A DNA stretch of 64,000 nt from Actinobaculum sp. 313 (GCF_003073475.1 NZ_CP029033.1:1550001-1614000); one strand, 5' to 3'. Positions 1 through 9,695 are shown, numbered from the stretch's first letter. Notes: generated by a model not told the origin, from the sequence alone. Numbers and translations are program-made.

Positions 1-107
1 AAAAGGGACTGCAGGACATTATGAACGGTTCCGACGTCAAGTCCACCGAAGACCAGATGGTTGTCGAGATCGACGCCGATATTGAATCGGCCGGCTACAA
101 CAACTAG
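1..107 (+). CDS. C-terminal end of an ABC sugar-binding protein (partial)
   Basis: An open frame enters from the left edge and ends at TAG 105-107, giving about 34 residues that finish ESAGYNN. The body of the gene is outside the window. It lies 57 bases before two ABC sugar permeases, and the usual order in such operons is extracellular solute-binding protein, permease, permease. I therefore infer that this is the tail of the lipoprotein that captures the sugar outside the cell. The visible residues alone do not prove the family. Confidence 0.6.
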   Translation, partial: KGLQDIMNGSDVKSTEDQMVVEIDADIESAGYNN

Positions 108-164
108 GAGCATTCGGGGGCGGGATGAGTTTCTGCCCCCGAATCTCACGTGGTAGGAGAAACA

Positions 165-1088
165 ATGTCAACCACACAGGCGGCACCCGCCGCTCCCGAG
201 GAAGCGGCGCCGCTACCCATGCGGCGTTCCCGCTTACATAACAACGAGCGTCGTGCCGGTATCGGTTTCACAGCCCCGGCCGTCCTATTGATCGTCGTCT
301 TCCTCGTCATCCCGGTTCTACTGTCATTCGCGCTTGGCTTCACCAATGCGCGAATGGGTTCGATGGAGAACCCGGGATTCACTGGATTGACCAATTTCGT
401 TCGCGCGCTCACGAAGGACCCGACATTCTGGGACGCACTGCGCAATATCGCAATATTCGTACTCGTCGTCGTCCCCCTGCAGGGCGGGCTCGGACTTGTT
501 CTTGCCCTGCTTGTCAACCAGAAGATCAGGGGCATCACCACCTTCCGGGTCGTCTTCTTCATGCCGGTGGTCACTTCCATGGTGGTCGTGTCCATGCTGT
601 GGAAGTTCATGTACCAGAAAGACGGCCTCATAAACGCGATAACGGGCTTGAACGTTGACTGGCTCAATGAGACGCACACGGCCCTGCCGGCCGTCATTGT
701 CATGTCGGTCTGGCAGGGCGTCGGCTTTCAAATGATCCTGTGGCTGTCCGGACTCCAGTCCATCAATCACGATCTGTACGAAGCGGCCTCCCTCGACGGC
801 GCCGGCAGATGGCAGCAATTCCGCAACGTCACAATGCCGGGACTGCGCCCCACCTTTGTTTTCATTTTCATTACCATCACGATCTCAGCATTCTCGCTAT
901 TCACACAGATTGATGTGATGACCAACGGCGGCCCGTCAAACGCGACAACCACCCTCGTGTACCACATCATTCAAATGGGTAGCTCGCGCGGCGATGTCGG
1001 ATATGGATCGGCGCTCTCGCTGATCTTCTTCGTCATCGTACTGGCGGTCACCTTGCTGCAGCGGTTCCTGACCAGAGAAGAGGACTGA
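165..1088 (+). CDS. ABC sugar transporter permease, MalF/UgpA type
   Basis: This is an integral membrane subunit (307 aa) of a carbohydrate ABC importer. The charged N-terminus is followed by about six hydrophobic helices. The EAA loop that contacts the ATPase is visible as YEAASLDGAGRWQQF near residue 205. I chose ATG 165 over the in-frame GTG at 150 because a GGTAGGAG ribosome site sits just upstream of it. The gene follows the binding-protein tail and is one base from the second permease, so the genes are one operon. No ATPase gene is present here; a shared MsiK-type ATPase encoded elsewhere is likely. The substrate cannot be read from the sequence. Confidence 0.9.
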   Translation: MSTTQAAPAAPEEAAPLPMRRSRLHNNERRAGIGFTAPAVLLIVVFLVIPVLLSFALGFTNARMGSMENPGFTGLTNFVRALTKDPTFWDALRNIAIFVLVVVPLQGGLGLVLALLVNQKIRGITTFRVVFFMPVVTSMVVVSMLWKFMYQKDGLINAITGLNVDWLNETHTALPAVIVMSVWQGVGFQMILWLSGLQSINHDLYEAASLDGAGRWQQFRNVTMPGLRPTFVFIFITITISAFSLFTQIDVMTNGGPSNATTTLVYHIIQMGSSRGDVGYGSALSLIFFVIVLAVTLLQRFLTREED

Positions 1089-1089
1089 C

Positions 1090-2034
1090 ATGTCAACGAC
1101 AATTGCACCGCCGCAGCCATTACCTGCATCGGTTATCGAGCAGAGCAGGTCCGAGGTCAAGAGAGGCAAATGGTGGACGTATATTCCGCTGGCACTGCTG
1201 GCGCTCTCGTTCATGTTGCCGTTGCTCTTCATGCTTTCCTCGTCGCTGAAGCCACGAGACCAGATCCTCTCCGATCTGACCTCCTGGAAGGCCTTCCTAC
1301 CGGTAGGCGACCTGTCCCTCGATAATTTCACCGCCATGTTCAACCGCGTCCCGGCGGGGCGCTTCATGTTGAACTCGATCATCATCACCACGCTCGTCGT
1401 GGTTCTCGGCCTGCTGGTCAATTCAATGGCAGGATTCGCACTGGCCCGGCTTCGTTTCCGTGGACGCACGGTCTTGCTGTCGGCGATTATCGCCACGCTG
1501 ATCGTTCCCTTCGAGACCTACGCCATCCCAATGGTGTACTGGGTGAACAGACTGCCGCGTATAGTGCTCTACTCGGACGGATTCGCCATTGAACAGGGAT
1601 GGTCGAACAGCTACGAGGTCCTGATCATTCCGTTCATTGCCAGCGCGTTCTCAATCTTCTTGTTTACGCAGGCATACAAGTCTGTGCCACGGGAGATTGA
1701 CGAGGCCGCGAGGCTCGACGGCGCCAGCTGGTTCCGCGTCTACCGCTCGGTGGTGTCGCCGCTGATCAAACCCACCTTTGCCACAGCGGCGATTCTGACG
1801 TTCCTCCCACAGTGGAATTCGTACCTTTGGCCACTGCTGGTTGTGCAGAAGGAGGAAATGCGCCCTGTACAGGTGGGGATGCGCTACTTCTTCGCCTCCG
1901 GAACAGCCGAGGGTACACCGTGGGGTCAGATCATGGCGTACACGAGCCTGATTACCGTGCCGGTGATCATCGTGTTCGTGATCTTCCAGAAACAGTTCAT
2001 TTCATCAATCGCTTCTTCGGGAGTTAAGGGATGA
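1090..2034 (+). CDS. ABC sugar transporter permease, MalG/UgpE type
   Basis: This is the second permease (314 aa), which pairs with the preceding MalF-like subunit to form the translocation pore. It has an N-terminal cytoplasmic segment, about six transmembrane helices and an EAA motif, DEAARLDGASWFRVY, near residue 215. Its ATG lies one base after the stop of the first permease. Its stop overlaps the start of the downstream hydrolase by four bases (ATGA), so translational coupling is likely. Family assignment is secure; the sugar is not known. Confidence 0.9.
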   Translation: MSTTIAPPQPLPASVIEQSRSEVKRGKWWTYIPLALLALSFMLPLLFMLSSSLKPRDQILSDLTSWKAFLPVGDLSLDNFTAMFNRVPAGRFMLNSIIITTLVVVLGLLVNSMAGFALARLRFRGRTVLLSAIIATLIVPFETYAIPMVYWVNRLPRIVLYSDGFAIEQGWSNSYEVLIIPFIASAFSIFLFTQAYKSVPREIDEAARLDGASWFRVYRSVVSPLIKPTFATAAILTFLPQWNSYLWPLLVVQKEEMRPVQVGMRYFFASGTAEGTPWGQIMAYTSLITVPVIIVFVIFQKQFISSIASSGVKG

Positions 2035-2981
2035 GTCTTCATCTGCGTGACAAATGGGTGTGGGATTCCTGGCCCGTTATCGACGACGACGGGGCCCGTC
2101 ACCTGTTCTACCTACAAGCGAGTCGCTCCTTGGGCGATCCGGAAGCCCGGCACATGCATCCCTCCATTGGGCATGCCATCAGCACCGATTGGCGCCGATG
2201 GAGGGTGTTGCCGGACGCACTTGCGCCGGCACCGCGCAATTCCTGGGATGATGCGACTACGTGGACGGGGTCGATCATACGTGGCCCTTCCGGTATGTAC
2301 CACCTGTTCTATACCGGTAGCACTTACTCGGAGAACTGCCGCGTCCAGCGGATAGGGCGAGCGGACTCCACAGACCTCATTCACTGGGAACGCTTTGGCA
2401 ACTCGCCCCTGGTGGAAGCTGATCGCAGATGGTATGAGAAGTACACGCCGGGAACCGGCTGGCACGACGAGGCATGGCGCGATCCCTGGGTGTTCGAGGA
2501 CCCCGCAGGAAATGGCTGGCATATGTTGATCACGGCCCGCGCTAACCACGGTGAACTCTTCGGCCGCGGCGTCGTCGGCCACGCCTTCAGCACTGATCTG
2601 GAGAATTGGGAGGTACGCGAGCCGCTTAGTACACCGTCGAAATTCGGGCAGATGGAAGTCACCCAGTCCATTCTGCTCGACGGCGAACCCGTCCTCGTTT
2701 TCTGCTGCTTGCCACGGGAGTTCAATACGGCACGTCATCCGCTGGGGCAACGGGGCGGCATGTGGATCGCTCGCGGCGAGTCACTGCTAGGGCCGTGGGA
2801 TATTGATGGGGCGCGAAGAGTGGACCATCCCAGCCTCTATGCGGCGCGGGTGATCGAGGATATCGACGGTATTGCACGCTTGCTCGGCTTCGCTGATCAC
2901 GAGGCGGGGGCGTTTCGTGGAGAAATCCTCGATCCCGTCGATATCCTCTTGGAAGCGGACGCCGACCGGGTTGAGGCATAA
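2031..2981 (+). CDS. Five-bladed beta-propeller glycoside hydrolase, GH68/GH32-like
   Basis: The protein has 316 aa and no signal peptide, so it probably acts in the cytoplasm on imported sugar. Three acidic motifs of clan GH-J are visible: VWDSWP with Asp12 in the nucleophile position, WRDPW with Asp151 as transition-state stabiliser, and QMEVTQS with Glu209 as possible acid/base. VWDSWP is typical of GH68 levansucrases, but this protein is much shorter than those enzymes. It overlaps the permease gene by four bases and is probably the last gene of the operon. A fructan, sucrose or related oligosaccharide substrate is inference; a GH43-like assignment is the alternative. Confidence 0.75.
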   Translation: MSLHLRDKWVWDSWPVIDDDGARHLFYLQASRSLGDPEARHMHPSIGHAISTDWRRWRVLPDALAPAPRNSWDDATTWTGSIIRGPSGMYHLFYTGSTYSENCRVQRIGRADSTDLIHWERFGNSPLVEADRRWYEKYTPGTGWHDEAWRDPWVFEDPAGNGWHMLITARANHGELFGRGVVGHAFSTDLENWEVREPLSTPSKFGQMEVTQSILLDGEPVLVFCCLPREFNTARHPLGQRGGMWIARGESLLGPWDIDGARRVDHPSLYAARVIEDIDGIARLLGFADHEAGAFRGEILDPVDILLEADADRVEA

Positions 2982-2984
2982 ATC

Positions 2985-3022
2985 GGGGGGCGGCCGACCG
3001 GTATCCGTGGTCGACCGCCCCC
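2985..3022 (+). terminator. Hairpin after the sugar operon
   Basis: Four bases after the hydrolase stop, GGGGGCGG-C-CGACC and GGTCGACCGCCCCC can pair over 14 positions with a single mismatch. No clear T-tract follows, so it may act as an inefficient or Rho-assisted terminator. Confidence 0.55.
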
Positions 3023-3396
3023 TGTGTACCTAGCGACAGTCGGTGCTCGGAGGCAGTGGTGTGGTCCGCACGGGCGTCCTCTGCTGGGTCGTCCGGACCG
3101 CACCACTGCGTGTCAAAAAAGGGTTCTAACATACTTTCCACAACATACCCGAATATGCCGCGCGCGTGGCAACGGGATATGACTGTGCAGTTCTCACTCC
3201 ACATGGATACAAGCACGAACTCACTAGCGCACGGGATACTCTGAGAATCAACACAGCAAATGTCTCGACGCGGGCACCGGGCCCCGCACGAGCAGAAACG
3301 GATCACACCCGCCCCACTCAGCGTGGTCCCCGGGCATCGTCTGTCGTACAGAGGAGATAATGGGTAGGTCGTCGCTGTAAAGGAGAAACGGAAACA
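3023..3396. other. Intergenic region before the lacI-type gene
   Basis: About 370 bases lie between the sugar operon hairpin and the LacI-type gene. An AAGGAG ribosome site lies about 14 bases before ATG 3397. GATAAT at 3356-3361 could be a -10 element, but no good -35 stands at the right distance. I found no convincing LacI-type operator palindrome. Short ORFs here look spurious. Confidence 0.5.
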
Positions 3397-4431
3397 ATGG
3401 GACGTGTGCGGCTGAAGGATGTTGCCGAGAAGTCCGGCGTTTCAATTGGGACTGTATCGAGAGTCCTCAATAACACGGACTCGCGCATTGCCAAGGACAC
3501 CGTTGCACGCGTCCAGCAAGCCGCACGTGATCTGGGTTATACCCCTAACGCCACCGCCCAGAGCCTGCGGACCAGCAGATCCAACATGCTCGCTGCACTC
3601 ACGGACACGATTTTGACCACGCCATTTGCGCATCAGCTTCTTCACGGCGCACAGGACGTGGCCTGGGATAGCGGCTATCTGCTGATAACACTCGGTACCG
3701 AAGACAAACCGGATCAGCGCATCCGCGCATACGAAACTCTCGTAGCTCACCAGATCGATGGCCTACTCGTAGGCGCGATGTACCACCGTCCCATTGATTT
3801 AGGAGACATTAAACCCATAGTTCCCATGGTGTGCTTCAACGGCGTCCTCGCCGATCCCGCCTACACCAGTTTCGCGCCGGATGACAGACAGGGCGCAGTG
3901 GACGCAACCGAGCTTCTCGTCCGGGCGGGACACCGCAATATCCTGCACATCACGGAGAAGGCGACTGACGGCCTCGCGCGGGATCTACGCGTGGACGGGT
4001 TTCGTACTGTCACAAAAGCCAACGGCATTCAGGCGACGGTTGTCGAAACCCGGGAACGCAGCGACCGCAGCCGCTCGCAAGCAGCAGAGGAGGCCGCTTA
4101 CAAAGCCCTTGTCGGCCCGAATCGCCCGACAGCGATATTTGCCTTCAGTGATCTGATGGCGCTGGGCGTACTGAGAGCAGCACGTAGCCTCGGTCTGTCC
4201 GTGCCGGAAGACCTCTCGGTCATCGGCTATGACGACCAGGAACACGTTGCCAATGAGAGCTTCCCTCCGCTGACAACGGTGCGACTTCCACATGCGAAAA
4301 TCGGCGCCTTGGCCGCGCGGGAACTACTCGTCCAGCTAAGCGCCATGCCGGGACAGACCCACAGTGGCACGATTTACGTGCCCTGCCCCCTCATTGTTCG
4401 CGACTCTGTCTCTTCCCCGCCGGCCCTGTAA
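3397..4431 (+). CDS. LacI family transcriptional regulator
   Basis: The protein has 344 aa. Residues 4-50 form the LacI helix-turn-helix and hinge (VRLKDVAEKSGVSIGTVSRV), followed by a periplasmic-binding-protein-like effector domain to the C-terminus, with the usual family length. It binds operator DNA and is released or activated by a sugar. It lies directly downstream of the sugar ABC/hydrolase operon on the same strand but behind a hairpin. It is therefore likely the local regulator of that operon and perhaps of itself. The effector is unknown. Confidence 0.93.
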   Translation: MGRVRLKDVAEKSGVSIGTVSRVLNNTDSRIAKDTVARVQQAARDLGYTPNATAQSLRTSRSNMLAALTDTILTTPFAHQLLHGAQDVAWDSGYLLITLGTEDKPDQRIRAYETLVAHQIDGLLVGAMYHRPIDLGDIKPIVPMVCFNGVLADPAYTSFAPDDRQGAVDATELLVRAGHRNILHITEKATDGLARDLRVDGFRTVTKANGIQATVVETRERSDRSRSQAAEEAAYKALVGPNRPTAIFAFSDLMALGVLRAARSLGLSVPEDLSVIGYDDQEHVANESFPPLTTVRLPHAKIGALAARELLVQLSAMPGQTHSGTIYVPCPLIVRDSVSSPPAL

Positions 4432-4722
4432 CCCAGTCTTCAGTGCTGACGCTTGCCCCAGTCGCCTCCGTTGGGAGCAGGGGTAATTCCTGAGATAGCA
4501 CGCTGGTTAAGGCACCGAGCTACCCAAAATGATCCGAGATCACTCGGCGCGGGTGCGAGTTGCCAGAAGCAGACGAAGGTCCCTTCTTTTGCACGCAACT
4601 TCCAATTCGTCTGGCTGACCCAACATTTCTGACCGCAACAACCGGCCATTACCAAGTATATTGATGCTACAGTAACTACCAAGCGACAACCCGTCGCTCA
4701 TCTTTTCTACGAGAGGACAGAG

Positions 4723-5303
4723 ATGTTATCCCTAAGAAGATCGCTGGCATCGGCCACCCTTGCGATGTCACTTGCCTTTGTTGGCACAACTGCGCAAGCC
4801 ACGACGGGCACACCCAACAATCCCGTCACCGTCACTGACCCCGAGCTCGGGGAGATTATCGAAGGCGGCACCACACAGAGCGTTGATCCCACCCGGTACG
4901 ACTACGTGCCCGACGAGTCCCAACCTATCGCAGCGTCCGCATGGGGACACCAGGCAATAGGCGGGTATAACATCTCATTCAAGGGACTATCGTTGAAGAT
5001 CCCGCGGGAACCCTTGCCCACGACATTCAAGGTGGATCCACATACATCCGCCGAGAAGCGGCCCAATACGTGCTCGTCGCATCGGCAAACATATGCAACT
5101 ATAGGATTGACTTCCAGAACCGGGATCTCCGTGGAAGGATCGTCCGCACCTATACGGGAAACACAGTCAATAAGTGTGCGCGGCTCGTAACAGTAGTGCG
5201 GCAAATCAGGAAGCCTTTCCATGTTCAACCCGGCGTGCAGTGCGCCCGACTGTACGCGGGTGGCAAGTTCCGTGGCGAACAGTGCCACAATATCGTCAAG
5301 TAA
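4723..5303 (+). pseudogene. Secreted protein gene with a frameshift
   Basis: ATG 4723 follows an AGAGGACAG ribosome site and starts a clear signal peptide (SLRRSLASATLAMSLAFVGTTAQA). The first frame looks natural to about residue 103 (IPREPLPTTFK), then becomes arbitrary and stops at 5190. From about 5031 another frame continues a plausible exported protein (GGSTYIRREAAQYVLVASAN, then three further Cys residues, ending CHNIVK) to TAA 5301-5303. One extra G in the GG at 5031-5032 would join them into a protein of about 193 aa. I do not recognise the family. A small membrane protein follows at once, which recalls secreted-factor/immunity pairs, but that is inference. Confidence 0.65.
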
Positions 5304-5319
5304 ATGAGGAGCTTCTTCC

Positions 5320-5565
5320 ATGGAGAATGAAAAGAAGAAGGTGTACTGGGCGGGACTGATTGTGGGGTGCCTGAGCATTCCCTTTTTCTACTTGGTCATT
5401 CCCCAGGCAGCAGCCCTTCAACTGACCATCAATGAATTACGCGCTAAACCCGAGATAACATGGCCTACCAAGGTCGGACTCGCCTGTGCGATAGTAGCCA
5501 GCCTGGTGGCTGGATTCCTGGGTGTTGTCATCATCATACGCCTCCTATCTGCAGTATTCATCTGA
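5320..5565 (+). CDS. Small two-helix membrane protein
   Basis: The protein has 81 aa and starts at ATG 5320 after an AGGAG site. It has a lysine-rich N-terminus (ENEKKK) and two hydrophobic segments at about residues 9-31 and 53-80. It begins 16 bases after the restored stop of the secreted-protein gene and is followed by a strong hairpin, so the two form a transcription unit. No family is recognised. It could anchor, export or give immunity to its partner. That role rests only on gene order and topology. Confidence 0.7.
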   Translation: MENEKKKVYWAGLIVGCLSIPFFYLVIPQAAALQLTINELRAKPEITWPTKVGLACAIVASLVAGFLGVVIIIRLLSAVFI

Positions 5566-5574
5566 CTATATACG

Positions 5575-5601
5575 GGTGGGGACACGTCTCGTGTCCCCAC
5601 C
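5575..5601 (+). terminator. Terminator after the small membrane protein
   Basis: GGTGGGGACAC and GTGTCCCCACC form a perfect 11-bp stem with loop GTCTC, starting ten bases after the stop at 5563-5565. The T-tail is weak, but position and stem strength support a terminator. Confidence 0.75.
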
Positions 5602-5725
5602 ACTGTTCGGCAGGTTCAGCCGTCGCACCTACATCCACTGCCACTGAATAGCATGTTCGCATCCTTGCGGTCGGTACACGGCGTGGCACGGAGGCCCACG
5701 GCTCTCCCCCAGCTAGGGTTATGAC

Positions 5726-6316
5726 GTGCCCCAGATCAACGCACCAGCCGACTTCCTCACGGCATTAGATTCCCTGAAGGGCCACACATTCCGGCCCGAA
5801 CTGCATGTCACGCAGATTCCTCCACCGCAACGAATTGCGCCGTGGGCAGTGGCCCTACAAGCCGAAGTCAACGACTCGCAGAAGCTGGATCCGGATCAAT
5901 ATCGAGGCAATGCTCGTTTTGTCCTTCTTCACGACCCGCAGGGGCAGCCCGCCTGGGGCGCGACCTTCCGCGTTGTTACCTACGCCAGTGCGCCTGTGGA
6001 TACAGAAATTGGAGATGATCCCCTGCTCGGCGAAGTCGCCTGGGCCTGGCTAACAGAAGCACTGACAAATCACGGCGTCGCGTACCGCAACTTGACGGGC
6101 ACCGTCACCCGCATTTACAACGAGACCTTCGGTGGACTGGAACTAGCATCGTCTCGGACTGAAGTCGAACTACGCGCATCATGGTCACCCGTGAGCCCCG
6201 ATGCATCCGAACACCTGGAGGCCTGGGCTGACTTCACCGCACTTATCTGCGGCCTCGGACCAGAGGAGGTAGCATCGTTGCCACACCTGGAGGAAACTAA
6301 TGATCGAATCCGTTGA
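5726..6316 (+). CDS. DUF3000 family protein
   Basis: This conserved actinobacterial protein of unknown function has 196 aa and starts with GTG 5726. It has no signal peptide, no membrane segment and no recognisable catalytic motif. Family members are encoded directly upstream of RNase D, as Rv2680 is before Rv2681. Here the stop overlaps the RNase D start by 17 bases, indicating one transcript and possibly translational coupling. A link to RNA metabolism is inferred from neighbours only. Confidence 0.85.
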   Translation: MPQINAPADFLTALDSLKGHTFRPELHVTQIPPPQRIAPWAVALQAEVNDSQKLDPDQYRGNARFVLLHDPQGQPAWGATFRVVTYASAPVDTEIGDDPLLGEVAWAWLTEALTNHGVAYRNLTGTVTRIYNETFGGLELASSRTEVELRASWSPVSPDASEHLEAWADFTALICGLGPEEVASLPHLEETNDRIR

Positions 6317-7505
6317 TGTCACACGGCTGGATGTGCCGCGCGAGGGAATTCCCTCGGTGACAAGTGCAGACATTGACGACGCCGTCGCGCGTCTAGCGTC
6401 CGGATACGGTCCCTTCTCCGTGGACACCGAACGAGCCATGGGCATACGTTACTCGAACCGTGCCTACCTGATCCAGATCCGCCGTGAGGGGGCGGGAACC
6501 TTTCTGATTGATCCGGTCGGCATTGAGGATCGGCTCGGGCCGTTGGCAGACGTGTTGGCGTCCGACCAATGGATCCTGCACGCGGCCGACCAGGATCTAC
6601 CCTGCCTGCATGAGTTGGGGCTTTTCCCGCCGGAAATTTTCGACACTGAAATCGCCGGACTGCTGCTGGGCTTCGAACGTGTCTCACTGCAAGCGGAAGT
6701 TGGCGAGGTGCTCGGCTACGGACTCGCCAAGGAGCACTCGAACTCCGACTGGTCCGAACGTCCGCTGACGCCCGAGCTTCTGGCCTATGCCGCACTGGAC
6801 GTGGAATTACTACTCGAACTGCGCGACCGTCTTATCGAAATGCTGCGGCGGGCCGGGCGCTTGGAATGGCTACATGAAGAATGCGAAGAGGTTCGGTTGC
6901 GCGAACCGAAACAGCCCGCCACTCAGCCTTGGCGTCGTGCTGCACGCCAAGAAGGTGTGAAGGATCGCCGCGCGCTTGGCATGTTGGCCGCCCTGTGGGA
7001 GGAGCGTGACCGGCTCGCACGCCGTCGAGACCTTGCTCCCGAACGGGTGATTCCCGGCAAAGTGCTCGCCGAACTAGCCCGCCGAAAGCCGCGTTCTCGC
7101 GCGGACGTTGTCAACTCTCCGCTTCTGCGCAAGCGCTCGCGTCAGCGCGACGCGGCACGTTACTGGGAAGCAATCGCACCGGTGTGGACACTTTCTGACG
7201 AGGAGTTGCCGTTACGCCGTTTCCGTGAACATCCAGCTCCTCATCCGCCGGTGCGGCAGTGGGAAAAGAACCATCCTGAGGCGGCGGCACGATGGTTGAT
7301 CGTGCGTACATCGGTGCTGGCCACCGCCGACGATCTCGGTATACGTCAGGACATTCTGCTCAAGCCCGCTTACCAGAAACAACTCGCTTGGGATGGTTGG
7401 GATACGCCCGATGAGATTCCGATTCTCCTGGCTGCTCTCGGTGCCCGTCCGTGGCAGGTGGAGAATGCCGCCCCCGGCATTGTGAGCGCTGCGTACCGCT
7501 CTTAG
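6300..7505 (+). CDS. rnd: Ribonuclease D family 3'-5' exonuclease with HRDC domain
   Basis: The protein has 401 aa. The N-terminal half is a DEDDy exonuclease: FSVDTE near residue 41 (exo I), HAADQDL near 97 (exo II) and YAALDVE near 162 (exo III with Tyr and Asp). From about residue 213 an HRDC nucleic-acid-binding domain follows (RRALGMLAALWEERDRLARR). Such enzymes trim tRNA and other small RNA 3' ends. It overlaps the DUF3000 gene. Its TAG interlocks with the TAA of dxs on the other strand (CTTAG at 7501-7505), so the two genes converge with no spacer. Confidence 0.9.
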   Translation: MIESVDVTRLDVPREGIPSVTSADIDDAVARLASGYGPFSVDTERAMGIRYSNRAYLIQIRREGAGTFLIDPVGIEDRLGPLADVLASDQWILHAADQDLPCLHELGLFPPEIFDTEIAGLLLGFERVSLQAEVGEVLGYGLAKEHSNSDWSERPLTPELLAYAALDVELLLELRDRLIEMLRRAGRLEWLHEECEEVRLREPKQPATQPWRRAARQEGVKDRRALGMLAALWEERDRLARRRDLAPERVIPGKVLAELARRKPRSRADVVNSPLLRKRSRQRDAARYWEAIAPVWTLSDEELPLRRFREHPAPHPPVRQWEKNHPEAAARWLIVRTSVLATADDLGIRQDILLKPAYQKQLAWDGWDTPDEIPILLAALGARPWQVENAAPGIVSAAYRS

Positions 7506-9507
7506 GCACCCGTGGCCTGCGACGTGCCTTCGGAACGACCATCCTCTCCTCCGGTGTGAGCCAGTCGTCTGATCGCCCGTGCGATGGCTTCAGGCGTCAG
7601 TCCCTGCTCCGTCAAGATCGCAGATCGTGGCGCGTGGGGAATAAACTCCCTGCTCACGCCGACGTGTTCCACGGGGATATTCGCCTCTAGCCCGGCTAAG
7701 GCCACCGCGATTTCACTGCCGACACCGCCGTCAACTACGCCATCTTCGACGGTAACAACACCGTCATAACTCGCCAGCAATACCGCGAGGTCCTTACTCA
7801 CCGGCAAGACCCAACGCGGATCAAACACCGTAACCACGCAGCCCGACTGCCGTGCTCCTACTATGGCCTCATGTGCCAGCGCACCAACCGAAACCACGGC
7901 GATGCGGGGAGACTGTCTCCCATCCGACTTCCCCCGGCGCCTTCCCCACGCCCTCCGACCGCATCTGAATCGGGCACCCCTCGCACGGGAGCCGACGGGA
8001 ACGTCTCGTGAATAATATCCACCTGGGGTAACCGATGCAGTGCAGGGATCTCTTCCGGCACCTCCCCTTTCGGATAGCGCAACAACGTCGGACCTTCTAC
8101 CTGCGTCGCCTCACCGAGCAGTTCTCGCAGGCGTTCTCCGTCACGCGGAGCAGCAACCCGCAGCCCCGGGATTATCGCCCCCAAAGAGAGATCCCACATT
8201 CCATTGTGCGAGGCGCCGTCGTTGCCGGTAATCCCCGCCCGGTCGAGGCAGATAGTAATCGGCGCCTTATGCAGAGCGACATCCATCAGCATCTGGTCAA
8301 AACCACGGTTGAGAAAAGTGGCGTAGAGCGCAACAACCGGGTGGAAGCCCGAAAAAGCCAGACCCGCCGCCATCGTCAACGCATGTTGTTCGGCGATTCC
8401 CACATCAATGACGCGTGAGGGGAACTCATCCTTAAACAGTCCTAGGCCCACCGGACGCAACATTGCGGCGGTAATGCCCACCAAAGAGGCATTCTGCCGC
8501 GCCAGCTTCCTGATTTCTCGGGCGAACACGCTGGTCCATCCGAAGCGCTCCGGTACAATCGGCAGCCCCGTCTCTGGATGAATGGCACCGATGGCGTGGA
8601 AACGATCCGCCTCGTCTTCCTCGGCGGGTTTGTAACCGCGTCCCTTCTCGGTAATCGCGTGCACAACCACTGGCCCGCCGTAATCACGCGCCAGTGTCAG
8701 AGCCTCTTCGAGTTCAGGCATATCATGACCGTCAACCGGACCGATGTATTTCAGACCGAGTGAATCGAATACACCGGCATCGATAAAGATATCCTTGACG
8801 CCCTTCTTCAAAGAATGCAATGCGCCATATGCCATCTTGCCGGGGGTACCAGCATCCTGCAGCGCACGCTTGGTCCGATCCATCAGCTGCTCATAGTTGC
8901 GATTGATACGCAAGGTATCGAGTCGTCGAACCGGATCGAAGCGCCGGACCATACCGCCAATAGTGGGAGCATATGAACGGCCATTATCGTTGAGGACGAT
9001 CACCACGGGACGCTCCGGGTCTTCAGCGATATTGTTCAGCGCCTCCCATGCCATACCACCGGTCATCGCACCGTCGCCGATAACCGCGACCACCCTCCGG
9101 TCCTCGATCCCACGCAGTTGCAAGCCACGAGCAATACCATCTGCCCAGGACAGCGCCGTCGTGGCATGTGAGTTCTCAACAACATCGTGCCCCGACTCTG
9201 CTCGTGAGGGATATCCGGATAGGCCCCCTGCCTGACGCAACGCGGCGAAGTTCGTGCGGCCAGTGAGAATCTTGTGCACATACGACTGGTGCCCAGTGTC
9301 GAATATGATCGTGTCACGCGGCGAATCGAACACACGATGCAACGCGATTGTCAGCTCGACCACGCCCAGATTCGGGCCGAGATGACCTCCGGTACGCGAA
9401 ACACTCTCCACCAGAAAACTTCGGATCTCCTCGGCAAGCGTCGTGAGCTGATGTTGCGACAGCACCTTGAGATCGCGTGGCCCATTCACCTTGGATAGAA
9501 TCGTCAC
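7502..9507 (-). pseudogene. dxs: 1-deoxy-D-xylulose-5-phosphate synthase, frameshifted near its 3' end
   Basis: DXS joins pyruvate and glyceraldehyde-3-phosphate with thiamine diphosphate, the first step of the MEP isoprenoid pathway. The first frame (GTG 9507 down to 7861) holds the ThDP motif [30 protein letters not shown] and the pyrimidine-domain motif [20 protein letters not shown]. After a Gly/Arg-rich linker the frame drifts and stops. The transketolase C-terminal domain ([19 protein letters not shown] onward) continues in another frame to 7502. Adding one C to the C5 run at 7931-7935 restores a protein of about 668 aa, near normal length. Without repair the last domain is lost. The start has a GGGAGG site. 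Confidence 0.85.
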
Positions 9508-9695
9508 CCTGTGTACCTCCCGCTCCTTATGCTAGCGCGTCAGACATGACCGCAGCACGGGTACCGGTCAGCTTATGCCACCGGTGAGAGGTGCCGTCTC
9601 CCCGCGGCATACCGCCAGCCCAAGGCGTCGCACATCCCAGCCCGAGGCGTTCTCGGACAGCTTGCGCGAAACGCGCGGCCTTAGAAGCTGCACAC

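Noticed and set aside
4440-4682. 80-aa minus-strand frame after the LacI-type gene
   Set aside because: No ribosome site, odd composition, no recognisable family.
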